Shown: positions 34,854-43,844 of the stretch, one piece after another | Position numbering within the stretch: the stretch's first letter is position 1 | How the letters are laid out: the number at the start of each line of letters is the position of its first letter | Assembly (NCBI RefSeq): GCF_012849055.1 | Contig: NZ_CP051677.1 | Coordinates: 5,657,001 to 5,721,000, forward strand | From: Spirosoma rhododendri | GTDB taxonomy: Bacteria; Bacteroidota; Bacteroidia; Cytophagales; Spirosomataceae | Reading direction: 5' to 3' | DNA length: 64,000 bases | Made by a program: the position numbers and the translations under genes | The notes under the pieces: model-generated | Told to the model about the DNA's origin: nothing | Databases searched by the model: none | Seen by the model: the letters and a program-made list of their open reading frames with translations, nothing else

Positions 34854-37076
34854 ATGTTAAAATCTGTACTTGCTGCCTGCCTGTTTCTTCTGTTCGTACT
34901 GCCCACGTTTGCCCAGTCGAGCCGCGTCGTTCGGGTGCAGGACAGCCTTACCCGCGAGCCGGTTATCGGTGCAACCGTCCGCACGCCCAACTCGGTAAAA
35001 CCGCTTATTGGTGCCGTTACAGATGCCAACGGTTTGGCTACAATCTCCGGCTTACCCACCAGCGTTACCGGCCTCGTTGCCAGCGCGGTGGGATACGAAA
35101 CCGGTTCGTTTCCTCTAACCGCTGGCAGCGATACGCTTGTTTTCCTATTGAAAAGCGTCGATGAGTCGCTCGATGAAGTGACGGTGTCGGCTACGCGGAC
35201 CAACTCGCGGATCGAGGATTTACCCATCAAAGTAGAGGTGCTCGGTCAGGAAGACATGAACGAGGAAAGCGCCGTGGTGCCGGGTAACATCAGCAGTATT
35301 CTCGGCGACATTTCGATTATCCACGTGCAGCGAACGTCGGCCGTCAACGGTAACCAGGCCATTCGGATGCAGGGCCTTGACCCGAAATACACGCAGATTC
35401 TGCGCGACGGGCTACCGCTCTACGAAGGCTTTTCGGGCAACCTCGGCGTGTTGCAGATTCCGCCCCTCGACCTCAAGCAGATTGAAGTCATCAAAGGCTC
35501 GGTATCGACGCTGTACGGCGGTGGGGCTATCGGCGGACTTATCAATATTGTCTCGAAATCGCCCACGTCGGAGAAGCCCGAATTTACGGCCCTGCTCAAC
35601 CGGTCGGGGCTGAAAGAGAGCAACGGCAACGCTTACTATTCACAGAAATATGGCAAAACCGGCCTGACGCTGTTTACGGGCTATACCAATCAGCAGGCCG
35701 TCGACGTAACGGGTGACGGATTCACGGACAGCCCACAGATAAAACAGGTGACGGTTCACCCCCGCTTTTTCTGGAACCCGTCTAACGACAGCCGGTTTAA
35801 CATCGGCTACTCGTATACAACCGAACACCGCGAAGGTGGCTACCTGCCCCGGCTGGAAGGCACGGCAGCCGCCAACACCTACCAGAACATCACCGACCTG
35901 CAACGTCATACCGTCGATTTCGACGCAAATCATAACACCTCCGAAACCAACAGTTTCACACTCAAAGGTGCGCTGAGTACGTTTCACCGGAAAAATACCG
36001 ACTACCAGAAACTGTCGGACGGGCGGCAGTCGTCGGTGTATCTGGAAGCCAACGATTTAAAGCGTTTCGGCAAACAGCAGCTCATCGTCGGAGCAAACCT
36101 GACCGTTGAAGCGTTCCGCAAAAACGCCGATAGCACCCGGTTGGTCGATTACACGTACAGCACCATCGGCGGGTTCGTGCAGGACGACTGGCAGGTGGGC
36201 GAGAAAGTCAGCCTACAGGCCGGGCTGCGCGTCGACCACCACAACACGTTCGGTAATTTCGTGCTGCCCCGGCTGTCGCTGAAACTCAAACCATCGGACC
36301 CGTGGACAGTACGGCTGAGCGTCGGGACGGGCTACAAAACACCGAATCTGTTCGTCAACCAGACGCCCGGTGCCCTGAACGTCAGTTTGATTTTTCCGCG
36401 TCTACTACCTATCGACGTTGCCACTGTCAAAGCCGAACGGTCGGTTGGTACGAACATGGACATTGCCTACAGCAAGACGTTTGAAAACGGCTTCTCGATT
36501 CAGGTCGATCAGGCGTTTTATTACACCTATATCAATACGCCGGTTGTCGCGCAGTTTGCCAGCCTGTCGGGTACGTTGGGTGCGTATACAAACCTCGTTA
36601 ATGCGCCCTATAACGTGTTCAGCGTGGGAACGGATACGTATGTGCGGCTCGAATACAAGTCGTTTGAACTGTACCTGGGTTACAACCATACCCTCGCCAA
36701 ACGCGCCGACAAAAACAGCACCGACGTGGCTAACAACAGCTACTTACCACTGGCCCCACAGGACAAATTTTCGACTACGCTGGCCTGGGAGAACGAGCAT
36801 TTCCGCTTCGGCGTCGAGAGCAGTTTTGTCGGGCGACAGTACCTCTACAACAATGAGCGGGTGCGGAATTACTGGATTGTGGCCGGTGCTGCCGAGTATC
36901 ATTACAACGAACACTGGCGGCTGGTACTGAACACAGAAAACGCATTGAACGTCAAGCAGGCCAATTACGAAACCGTCGTGACGGGTACCAACCCGACCGT
37001 TCAGCCCACGTTCCGCCCCGTCTGGGCACCGTTGGAAGGTATCATTGTGAACGCGGCTTTGAAGTACACGCTGTGA
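34854..37076 (+). CDS. TonB-dependent outer-membrane receptor
   Basis: A 740-residue receptor: signal peptide (MLKSVLAACLFLLFVLPTFAQ), a CarboxypepD_reg-like domain to about residue 100, a plug with IEVIKGSVSTLYGGGAIGGL near 215, and a barrel ending in an aromatic-rich strand. It is not a SusC protein (no SusD neighbour, shorter, no SusC plug motif), so it likely takes up an iron complex, vitamin or similar ligand. It is divergent from the antitoxin gene and may be controlled by the two-component system just upstream, which is inference. Confidence 0.9.
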   Translation: MLKSVLAACLFLLFVLPTFAQSSRVVRVQDSLTREPVIGATVRTPNSVKPLIGAVTDANGLATISGLPTSVTGLVASAVGYETGSFPLTAGSDTLVFLLKSVDESLDEVTVSATRTNSRIEDLPIKVEVLGQEDMNEESAVVPGNISSILGDISIIHVQRTSAVNGNQAIRMQGLDPKYTQILRDGLPLYEGFSGNLGVLQIPPLDLKQIEVIKGSVSTLYGGGAIGGLINIVSKSPTSEKPEFTALLNRSGLKESNGNAYYSQKYGKTGLTLFTGYTNQQAVDVTGDGFTDSPQIKQVTVHPRFFWNPSNDSRFNIGYSYTTEHREGGYLPRLEGTAAANTYQNITDLQRHTVDFDANHNTSETNSFTLKGALSTFHRKNTDYQKLSDGRQSSVYLEANDLKRFGKQQLIVGANLTVEAFRKNADSTRLVDYTYSTIGGFVQDDWQVGEKVSLQAGLRVDHHNTFGNFVLPRLSLKLKPSDPWTVRLSVGTGYKTPNLFVNQTPGALNVSLIFPRLLPIDVATVKAERSVGTNMDIAYSKTFENGFSIQVDQAFYYTYINTPVVAQFASLSGTLGAYTNLVNAPYNVFSVGTDTYVRLEYKSFELYLGYNHTLAKRADKNSTDVANNSYLPLAPQDKFSTTLAWENEHFRFGVESSFVGRQYLYNNERVRNYWIVAGAAEYHYNEHWRLVLNTENALNVKQANYETVVTGTNPTVQPTFRPVWAPLEGIIVNAALKYTL

Positions 37077-37089
37077 GGGCGGGTTCAAG

Positions 37090-37159
37090 GTTTAATGGTT
37101 AAGGTTCAAGGTTGGTCGGCAAGGCTAAAACGTTAAACATTGAACCTTAACCATCAAAC
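37090..37159. repeat. Palindromic repeat, family A
   Basis: Arms 37090-37113 and 37132-37159 (GTTTAATGGTTAAGGTTC type) are inverted, with few mismatches. It fills the convergent gap between the TonB receptor and the SDR gene. Confidence 0.75.
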
Positions 37160-37166
37160 TCACCAA

Positions 37167-37868
37167 TCAATATTCCTGCTGAATGGGGTGTACCATGAAC
37201 TCGTCGATGACGACGTGGGCGGGGCGGCTCAGGATGAACAGCATCGACTCGGCCATGTCTTCGCTTTGCAGGTAATGACTTGACGTGGCGTGACCGTGAC
37301 CTTTAGCGTGGAAATGCGAGTCGACAAGGCCGGAGTAGACGCCCGTTACTTTGATACGGAACGGCCGAACCTCCTTCCGTAACGCACCCATAAACGCTTC
37401 CTGCGCGTACTTGCTCGCCGTATACAGCGCGCCCCCCGCAAACGTCCGCTTCGCCACGTCCGACGCCACCACAACGATATGCCCCGACTGCTGCGCTTTC
37501 AGCGTGGGCAGGGCAGCTTTGGTCAGCAGGAACGTGCCTTTCACGTTGGTATTCATCAGCTCGTCCCACTCATCGACGGTGATATCCTCCACGTTTTTGA
37601 AAACGCCGTAACCCGCGTTGTTGACAACCGCGTCGATCCGGCCGAAGCGGTCAAGGGCAGTTTGCACCACGCGCTGCATATCGACTTCACTCGACACGTC
37701 GCCGGGCACAGCGACGATGCGGCCCTGCCCCTCGGCTTCGACCTCTTTCAGTTCGATCACGTTGCGGGCTGTAATCACGACGTTGGCCCCGTTTTGTGCC
37801 AGTAGCAAGGCCGTTGCCCGGCCAATCCCGCGCGATGCGCCGGAGATGATGATAACTTTCTCATTCAT
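37167..37868 (-). CDS. SDR family oxidoreductase
   Basis: A 233-residue NAD(P)-dependent short-chain dehydrogenase. The ATG at 37868 gives MNEKVIIISGASRGIGRATA, with the cofactor motif GASRGIG near residue 10. NNAGYG appears near 85, and the catalytic YTASK near 155. The enzyme reduces or oxidises an alcohol or carbonyl; the substrate is unknown. Upstream, after 159 bases with the family F palindrome, lies the gene for a YdeI-like protein on the same strand. Confidence 0.9.
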   Translation of the reverse strand: MNEKVIIISGASRGIGRATALLLAQNGANVVITARNVIELKEVEAEGQGRIVAVPGDVSSEVDMQRVVQTALDRFGRIDAVVNNAGYGVFKNVEDITVDEWDELMNTNVKGTFLLTKAALPTLKAQQSGHIVVVASDVAKRTFAGGALYTASKYAQEAFMGALRKEVRPFRIKVTGVYSGLVDSHFHAKGHGHATSSHYLQSEDMAESMLFILSRPAHVVIDEFMVHPIQQEY

Positions 37869-37876
37869 GGTATAAA

Positions 37877-38032
37877 TGTAGAGACGAGATCCTTCGCGTC
37901 TCAGCACGCGCCCGCCAATCCCGCGAAAATTATCGATCTCCTATTCAACTAAGTGCAGAAGCCTGCCAGCACACAATCATCCCGGGGCTGAGACCATCCG
38001 GGGGCTGAGACGCGAAGGGTCGCGTCTCTACA
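37877..38032. repeat. Inverted repeat (TGTAGAGACG arms), family F
   Basis: Arms 37877-37905 and 38004-38032 match at 27 of 29 positions. The right arm includes the stop codon of the YdeI-like gene; the left arm lies 9 bases before the SDR ATG, in its leader. The middle repeats CCGGGG-type motifs. Confidence 0.8.
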
Positions 38033-38561
38033 AGTTTCTAAAATGCCGGATCATCTCGCTGTAGCTTAGCTTCATCGACAGACCCACGACGGCCTGATGC
38101 AGCCGTTTTGTTTTCGTAGGCAACGTTTTGGCGCTTTCGATCCAGTTGCTGAAATACAGTTGATGGCCCGGCGTCAGCGTCTCGAAAAAGGCCAGCGATT
38201 CGGGTGCGTCGGTCAGGCAGGTGAGCAGATCGGGCGACAGGCGTGGCGGCTCGTCGTCGCGTTCCAGTTCGACCTGCACGGTGTCGCCCGCTTCTTTGCC
38301 GATTCCCTGACGCATCGTCGCGTTGACAGCCATGATAAATGGCGCGGTTGGTTCGTCAGGCTCTTCGTTGGCGGAATCACCCATCGGTACCAGCGCGACC
38401 TGCTGAATACCAAACGAGTCCAGCCGACCCTTTACCCGAAACGCTGTTTTCCGTCCCTGACTGAGTACGTCGGTTTGCTCAGGTGGGATGTCGATAAACG
38501 TCCAGCCGGTCTTTTCTCCTTTCGCGCCGAATTTGCGGAGCGTTGCTGTAAACGAAATCAT
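38028..38561 (-). CDS. YdeI/OmpD-associated (DUF1905) family protein
   Basis: A 177-residue protein: DUF1905 at the N-terminus (MISFTATLRKFG, then GWTFIDIPPEQTDVL) and a YdeI-like helical C-terminus (PGHQLYFSNWIESAKTLPTKTKRL). Such proteins are common in Bacteroidota and have been linked to envelope stress and bacteriocin protection in other bacteria. The start is one base after the stop of the WYL regulator gene, so the two form an operon. Confidence 0.85.
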   Translation of the reverse strand: MISFTATLRKFGAKGEKTGWTFIDIPPEQTDVLSQGRKTAFRVKGRLDSFGIQQVALVPMGDSANEEPDEPTAPFIMAVNATMRQGIGKEAGDTVQVELERDDEPPRLSPDLLTCLTDAPESLAFFETLTPGHQLYFSNWIESAKTLPTKTKRLHQAVVGLSMKLSYSEMIRHFRNL

Positions 38562-38562
38562 C

Positions 38563-39591
38563 CTAGTGGGCGGGTTGGATGTATCGGTTCAGCGTAGTCT
38601 GCAACGATTCCTGAATGGCCTGCACCAGCGTGGGCGGCTGCAAGACAGTCAGGTGTTCGCCGTAAGAACGCAGGTGCATGAGCAAATCGCGGTTGGGTGC
38701 CAGCCGCAAGCGGACAACACATTCATTGTCGGTATCGCGCACAACCTCCTGCGTTTGGTGAATGGGTTTAGCCTTCACATACCGCCCAAACAGCGGACTG
38801 AACGAGAGCAGAATCTCCTCGACCGGTCCGCTACTATCGGTAATGCCATAGATGTGCTCGAACAGTTCGCTGACGTTTTCCAGTACAACGGGCGGCACAT
38901 TGCACAGGTCCAGCGAAATATCCAGATCGCTCATGCGGTCGAGGGCGAAGGTGCGTTCCTTACCCGTCGCTTCGTCGTAACCGATTACGTACCAGCTATC
39001 GGCCACTTCGCGCAGCAGAATCGGGTGCAGCGTCCGTAATTTTTCGGGCGTCGCGGGCTGGTCTGCTGTGGTTTCGTGTTTTCGGTACCGAAACGTAATC
39101 TGCCGATTCTGATTGATCGCCCGAATCAGCACCGGCACGTACTGCCGATTACCGCCCAGCACCCGCTCCTCCACGTACACCACCCGTCGGGCCATCGGCT
39201 CCGATTTTACCTCCCGGATAATGTCAAGGCTCTGCCGCACCCGCTGCAACGCGTTCGCCAGTTCGCCCGCTACCGATGCGCCCTGCGTGGCCGTCAGCAC
39301 CTCGCGGGCGTAGTCGAGAGCTTCCATATCGTCGGGGGAAAGCATGAGCCGGAGGAGCCGAAACTGCGGGTCGGTGTAGTAGTAGCCGTTACGCCGTTTA
39401 TCGTAGGCGATGGGTGCGTCGTGGTCTTCGCGCAGACGCTGAATGTCTTTCTCCAGCGACGACATCGACCGGATACCGCACTTATCCTGACACACCTCAA
39501 ACAGCCGCTGCTTGGAAAACTGACGCGGATACCGGCTGATGATCTCGTCGATGATGCGGTAGCGTTGAAACGCTGAGCGGGTTATGGGCAT
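38563..39591 (-). CDS. WYL-domain transcriptional regulator (YafY type)
   Basis: A 342-residue regulator. The N-terminus is a winged-helix (HTH_11-like) region with RYRIIDEIISRYPRQFSKQRLFEV; the WYL-domain core appears around residue 195 as VADSWYVIGYDEATGKERTFAL, followed by the RMSDLDIS strand, and then the WCX-like C-terminal part. WYL proteins bind ligands such as nucleic acids or cyclic nucleotides, and often control stress or defence genes. It is divergent from the tandem unknown genes at 39796 and 40426, which may be its targets. Confidence 0.9.
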   Translation of the reverse strand: MPITRSAFQRYRIIDEIISRYPRQFSKQRLFEVCQDKCGIRSMSSLEKDIQRLREDHDAPIAYDKRRNGYYYTDPQFRLLRLMLSPDDMEALDYAREVLTATQGASVAGELANALQRVRQSLDIIREVKSEPMARRVVYVEERVLGGNRQYVPVLIRAINQNRQITFRYRKHETTADQPATPEKLRTLHPILLREVADSWYVIGYDEATGKERTFALDRMSDLDISLDLCNVPPVVLENVSELFEHIYGITDSSGPVEEILLSFSPLFGRYVKAKPIHQTQEVVRDTDNECVVRLRLAPNRDLLMHLRSYGEHLTVLQPPTLVQAIQESLQTTLNRYIQPAH

Positions 39592-39795
39592 AAGGGTCGG
39601 TTTACAGTATTCGGCTTACGGTTTTCTGTGGCCGCCATGACGCGGCCCGTCATACGGTGGTCCGCGTCCCGGTCAGGATGACAGATGGACCAGCCACAAA
39701 AATTCAGAAAATATTTTTACCAAAAAAGAAGAACGTAAAAAGGTTACGTTTTGCCGGGTAGAACTTTGTTCTGTCAATTTTAAATAACACTAAAA
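39592..39795. other. Divergent control region between the WYL regulator and the 39796 gene
   Basis: A 204-base gap. It holds a stretch of repeated-type sequence (CGGCTTACGGTTTTCTG) near 39610, then an AT-rich part 39700-39795. No perfect TAnnTTTG was found; TACGTTTT near 39743 is a possible -7. The regulator's operator is likely here but was not identified. Confidence 0.35.
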
Positions 39796-40305
39796 ATGAT
39801 GACGGCTTATCACACTCCATCCCCGCTGCTTTCCGCTGGTTTTCCACCGGTTGTTCGTTCGAAAGCGTCGGCGCAGGTTAGTGCATCGGTAACGCACCTG
39901 ATGCGCTGGCAGGAACCGCTGGCGACGCGGCTGCGCTTCCGCCACAGCCTGCCGGGACGAGTAGCCAACCGTTTGCTGAATATCGAACTGGGCCTGTTCC
40001 TACTGGCCGAACTGCTGCCGATGGCCCCGGCCGAGGCATTGCCAAATCTGCTCAACGGACAAGGTATCGTGTATCGCGAACGGCCCGTCTGGACACCCCA
40101 TCAGCACAAAATGCTGAGCCGGGCGCGGATTCTGCTGGCTCCCTACCAGGATCGGGCTGTGTGGTATAGCGCGCTGGGCAAATACGCCACCATGGACAAA
40201 AGCCTGCGCCTGTTTACAACCACCGGACGCGGTGGACAGAACCCCGACGCCAGCTCCTACGACCGGCGCGAACGCATCCAGCTCTACGGCTGGGCGTTGG
40301 CCTGA
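39796..40305 (+). CDS. Unknown protein, tandem paralogue 1
   Basis: A 169-residue soluble protein that shares with the protein at 40426 the blocks LNIELGLFLLAELLP, VWTPHQHKMLSRARILL and AVWYSALGKYATM (compare LDVELGLFLLSQLQP, WTPRQRKLLNRGRLLL, PVWYELLDRYVAV). No domain was recognised. The shared blocks make a single helical domain of about 95 residues with different N- and C-terminal ends. Divergent from the WYL regulator gene, so perhaps its target. Confidence 0.65.
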   Translation: MMTAYHTPSPLLSAGFPPVVRSKASAQVSASVTHLMRWQEPLATRLRFRHSLPGRVANRLLNIELGLFLLAELLPMAPAEALPNLLNGQGIVYRERPVWTPHQHKMLSRARILLAPYQDRAVWYSALGKYATMDKSLRLFTTTGRGGQNPDASSYDRRERIQLYGWALA

Positions 40306-40310
40306 CGGTA

Positions 40311-40395
40311 GTTCAAGGTTTGATGTTCAACGTTTAAGGTTATATCCGGGATCATTAAACGTTGAACATTAAACCTTAGACCTTAAACCTTGAAC
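40311..40395. repeat. Palindromic repeat, family A
   Basis: Left arm from GTTCAAGGTTTGATGTTC at 40311, right arm ends about 40395 (TTAAACCTTGAAC). The two arms are inverted but gapped. It lies between the two paralogous genes, 6 bases after the first stop. Confidence 0.75.
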
Positions 40396-40425
40396 CCCCT
40401 GTTGAACAACTAAACAACAAACCTC

Positions 40426-40854
40426 ATGAATACGACCCCATTCACCACCGCCCCCGCTTTCCCGTCTACCCACCCCTCAGCAACCGCCAGCCGCCGACCA
40501 GGTTGCCTGTCGGCGCGGCAGTTGCTCGACGTTGAACTGGGCCTGTTTCTGCTGTCGCAGTTGCAGCCGTCGGCGTCGCCCGATACCCTGCCCGTGCTGC
40601 TTAGTCAGTGCGCTTCCGTAGCTGACCAAACCGACTGGACACCCCGGCAGCGTAAACTGCTAAACCGGGGGCGCCTGCTGCTCACGCAGTTTCAGCACCA
40701 CCCGGTTTGGTATGAGTTATTGGATCGGTATGTGGCAGTGTCGAACCCGCTCCGGCACGCCTATGACGTCAGCGCCGACCGTAGCCGGTTCGCCGAGAAA
40801 AGCGTCGGTTTCTTCCGCAACCGCACGAGCGTTCTCAGGAGTATCCTGGCGTAG
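40426..40854 (+). CDS. Unknown protein, tandem paralogue 2
   Basis: A 142-residue protein related to its neighbour at 39796 over about 95 residues (WTPRQRKLLNRGRLLL and others). The N-terminal 30 residues are Pro/Thr/Ser-rich and differ from the neighbour's. The two may be a duplicated pair with diverged ends. Not recognised. A family A palindrome separates the genes. Confidence 0.65.
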   Translation: MNTTPFTTAPAFPSTHPSATASRRPGCLSARQLLDVELGLFLLSQLQPSASPDTLPVLLSQCASVADQTDWTPRQRKLLNRGRLLLTQFQHHPVWYELLDRYVAVSNPLRHAYDVSADRSRFAEKSVGFFRNRTSVLRSILA

Positions 40855-40874
40855 GCACGCTGAACCCGCAAACA

Positions 40875-41588
40875 TCAGAAGGTCACTACTTTCCCAGATG
40901 CTTTGCGCAGCTCCAGTCGCGTTTCTCCCTGCTTATCGACATACAATCGAATGCGCGGCTTGCCAGCCTGATCCCGAATAAACACCCCGAACTCTTCCTG
41001 CTGATTTCGACCCACAAATAATCGCTCCTGCCCCAGCAACTGCTGTCGCTGCATCTGGTCGATTCCCTGCTGATAAGCCGTTGGATTGTTGAGATTTTTG
41101 AGCGAATCGATCCGCTGCATGAGCTGTTCCAGCGTAACCGTGTCGGGCCGCTCCCAAAGTTTTAGCCCGTAGTGCTTCGTTGCCGACCGCCTGGCAAGTT
41201 CCTGACTGTATTGCAGCTGCATAATCTGGTCGCTCCGGAACTGATCGACGGAGAATGTCAGACTAGCCTCCTTCTTGTCGCTGTCGTAAATAAGTCCACC
41301 GCATTCGTCACCGGCAGAATTGAAAAAGACAAGCCCGGCCGGGCGGTCGCGAGTGGGTAACGGCTTATTATGCATCAGGCCCGGATGTTGCCGGGCCTGA
41401 TTGCTGATCACCATTTTTAACTGTCCATCTGCTTCAACAATATTGAGCCGTTCGACAGTGATTTCGTCAAACTTTTGCACACCGTACGTTCTGCCAATCA
41501 ACACAATCAGCAGAACCACGATGGTTACGGTGGCGAGTACGACGTACACTTTCAACCATCGCATCTGTTTCATGACTGTCTGTTCCAT
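40875..41588 (-). CDS. Membrane-anchored protein, unknown
   Basis: A 237-residue protein with one N-terminal membrane helix (VYVVLATVTIVVLLIVLIG, about residues 14-33) and an outer domain with beta-rich elements (EITVERLNIVEADGQLKMVIS, then PAGLVFFNSAGDECGGLIYD). A second ATG at residue 6 is also possible. The domain at the C-terminal end (ERLFVGRNQQEEFGVFI) repeats a similar shape. No recognised family. It converges with the paralogue 2 gene. Confidence 0.65.
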   Translation of the reverse strand: MEQTVMKQMRWLKVYVVLATVTIVVLLIVLIGRTYGVQKFDEITVERLNIVEADGQLKMVISNQARQHPGLMHNKPLPTRDRPAGLVFFNSAGDECGGLIYDSDKKEASLTFSVDQFRSDQIMQLQYSQELARRSATKHYGLKLWERPDTVTLEQLMQRIDSLKNLNNPTAYQQGIDQMQRQQLLGQERLFVGRNQQEEFGVFIRDQAGKPRIRLYVDKQGETRLELRKASGKVVTF

Positions 41589-41681
41589 AGCGAGTTATCC
41601 GTTCTGTTTTCACAAGGTAACCAGAACGGATAACCACTGAGCAGAGACACATATGAAACCGACTGACAGGGCCTGGACAAG

Positions 41682-43526
41682 TTAAGTGAGTTCAACGGGC
41701 TGCGGCTCGCGCGAATTCAGCAGCCCGGCCGGTACGCTCAATTCACCCGTGTGCGGGTCGATCAGGCCGTTGCGTTCGTCTTCGATGTTGGTTGCCTGCG
41801 TATAGATGTCGCCCGCGATGGCATGTCGGCGCAACTCCTGCTTGAATTGAGCGATACGTTCGGTCCTGTCTTCCGACTCGTTGGGACCGCCGTAATCGGC
41901 AAAGCCGAAGCCACCCCACTCGCTGACGATAAGCGGCACCTGCTTGCGGTAGAAGAAGGGATCGCCAACCACGAGCGAAAACGCAGCCACTCCTTCCAGC
42001 TGACCCGCTTCCAGCCGGTTCAGCAAATCGCGCCAGCGGTTCAGGTCAGGCGTATAAAGGTGGGCCGTCAGTAGGTCTGATTTCAGGCGTCCTTCGACCG
42101 AAATATGCCGCCAGCCGTCGTTGTCGACAACCAGAAACTGCGGGTACGATAGCTGCATGAAATGGTACATGTCGGTGATGTACTGCCGCGTTTCTTCGCT
42201 CACAGCAATATCCTCGGCACCCCAGTCTTCATTGTACAGACTCCAGATGATAACCGACGGGTGCGAACCGATCAGCGCCAGCATACGGAGCAATTCCGCC
42301 TTGTGGTTTTGCCGGCTCAGCGCGTTCGACACGTGCGGGCTCGGCACTTCCACCCATAAGAGCATCCCCAGCTGGTCGGCCAAGTTATAGATACGCGGAT
42401 CGACCCCGGCGATATGCACCCGTACCATGTTGCAGCCCAGCTCCTTCATGGCCCGCATGTGCAGTTGCATTTCCTCAAACGTTGCTGTACCGGGCTGATA
42501 CAGAATACCGTCCAGGTAAATCGACTCGTTGTTGAGGTAGATGTGCCGTCCCCGCGACTCGATCTTCCGCAGCCCGAAGTGGGTTTCGATCTGAGCGGCA
42601 TAACCCGTATTGTCGATGAGCTGCGCGACCAGTTTGTAGCGCACCGGCGTTTCGGGCGACCACAGCTGCGCATCGGGAATGTCGAGCGAGACCCGCTGCC
42701 GTTTCTGCCCGACGTTCAGGTGCAACGGATAATCCGACGTAGCCATTATCTCCCCGGTTTTGGGCGCTACAACTGTCAGCCGGATCGTGTAGTCTCCGGC
42801 ATCGTGTACGCGGGTTGTCAGGGTAAATCGAACGAGCCGATCTTCGACCGAACTCACCACCCCCACCCGCGACCGCAGCCGGTTGCGCTCTACACTTTCG
42901 AGCCACACGCTACGAACCGCACCGGTGTAGGTCTGGTACCAGATACCACCCCGCTTGTACACGTGCGACTCCTGCTTACCGCGCGGAATAGCTGCGTCCA
43001 TCGTGTCGGCGATGCGTACCGTCAGCCGGTTTTCGGCCTCCAGCAGTTCATCGGGCAACTCATAGGAAAACGACGTGTATTCGCCCAGGTGAACGTCTTC
43101 GTCTTCGATTGTACTGAGCAACTGACCGTTAAGCCACACGCGGGTTTCGTAGCCACAGGCCCCAAACGTAAGCTGGATAATCGACTGGGCCACAGACGCG
43201 CTCCGGTCCGGCAACGTAAACGTCCGCTCGTACCAGGCCACCACTTTATCGCGCCAGCCCTCGGGCGACTGAGCACCCCGTGCCTGCGCCATGTGTTCTT
43301 CGATCGACCCCGGCCACTGCACGGTGCCGTCGAATGTATGTTGGTTGTTCCACTGCTCAGACAAACCCCGGTCGTCGGGGTCGAGTGAGAATTGCCAGTC
43401 GCCGTCGAGCAACAGATAGTTGTTGGGTCTCAGTACAGCGCGGGGCAGTTGATTGATTGGTTCAGCATAGCCGCCGGTATCGGGTCGGCTCGACGATAAA
43501 CTCGTGTTGGTTTGTTTGACTTCCAT
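41682..43526 (-). CDS. GH2 family glycoside hydrolase (beta-galactosidase/glucuronidase-like)
   Basis: A 614-residue GH2 enzyme: sugar-binding jelly roll (about residues 35-215; RVWLNGQLLSTIEDE), Ig-like middle, then the TIM barrel. The acid/base Glu lies in VIIWSLYNEDWG; the nucleophile Glu in VPLIVSEWGGFGF. No signal peptide, so it is probably cytoplasmic or the product acts after uptake. It cleaves beta-linked galactose, glucuronic acid or mannose residues; the exact substrate is unknown. It borders the AT-rich island downstream of 43527. Confidence 0.9.
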   Translation of the reverse strand: MEVKQTNTSLSSSRPDTGGYAEPINQLPRAVLRPNNYLLLDGDWQFSLDPDDRGLSEQWNNQHTFDGTVQWPGSIEEHMAQARGAQSPEGWRDKVVAWYERTFTLPDRSASVAQSIIQLTFGACGYETRVWLNGQLLSTIEDEDVHLGEYTSFSYELPDELLEAENRLTVRIADTMDAAIPRGKQESHVYKRGGIWYQTYTGAVRSVWLESVERNRLRSRVGVVSSVEDRLVRFTLTTRVHDAGDYTIRLTVVAPKTGEIMATSDYPLHLNVGQKRQRVSLDIPDAQLWSPETPVRYKLVAQLIDNTGYAAQIETHFGLRKIESRGRHIYLNNESIYLDGILYQPGTATFEEMQLHMRAMKELGCNMVRVHIAGVDPRIYNLADQLGMLLWVEVPSPHVSNALSRQNHKAELLRMLALIGSHPSVIIWSLYNEDWGAEDIAVSEETRQYITDMYHFMQLSYPQFLVVDNDGWRHISVEGRLKSDLLTAHLYTPDLNRWRDLLNRLEAGQLEGVAAFSLVVGDPFFYRKQVPLIVSEWGGFGFADYGGPNESEDRTERIAQFKQELRRHAIAGDIYTQATNIEDERNGLIDPHTGELSVPAGLLNSREPQPVELT

Positions 43527-43844
43527 GACGGTGGTTTAGGTAAAAGGATTACAACAGTCTTGGCAATAATGCCGCCAAACCGCTGTAGTGCTCTACCCCC
43601 ATAACGTACTAACCGCCACTTTTGTCCTGTTTTTTTCAAAATGATACTATTCGAGGTACCTCGCTATTAGCCCCAACAGAGTAGTGCTTAGTAATACTGA
43701 GAGTTCTACTGTGCCTAAACGAACACGTTCGAATAACTGGATATGCTACACTATCGCGTATTTATAATAATTCTCTCAAGGATATGGTTGACTATAATTT
43801 TGAATCAAATATATAAGATATTTAAAATTTCATGTCTCTCATTT
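43527..43844. other. Gap at the left border of the AT-rich island
   Basis: A 318-base space. Base composition turns from G+C-rich to A+T-rich at about 43640-43670, marking the border of the island with the six-gene operon. It holds the leader of the GH2 gene on the left and the tail region of the Nmad2 gene on the right. No convincing gene, hairpin terminator or flanking direct repeat was seen. Confidence 0.5.
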
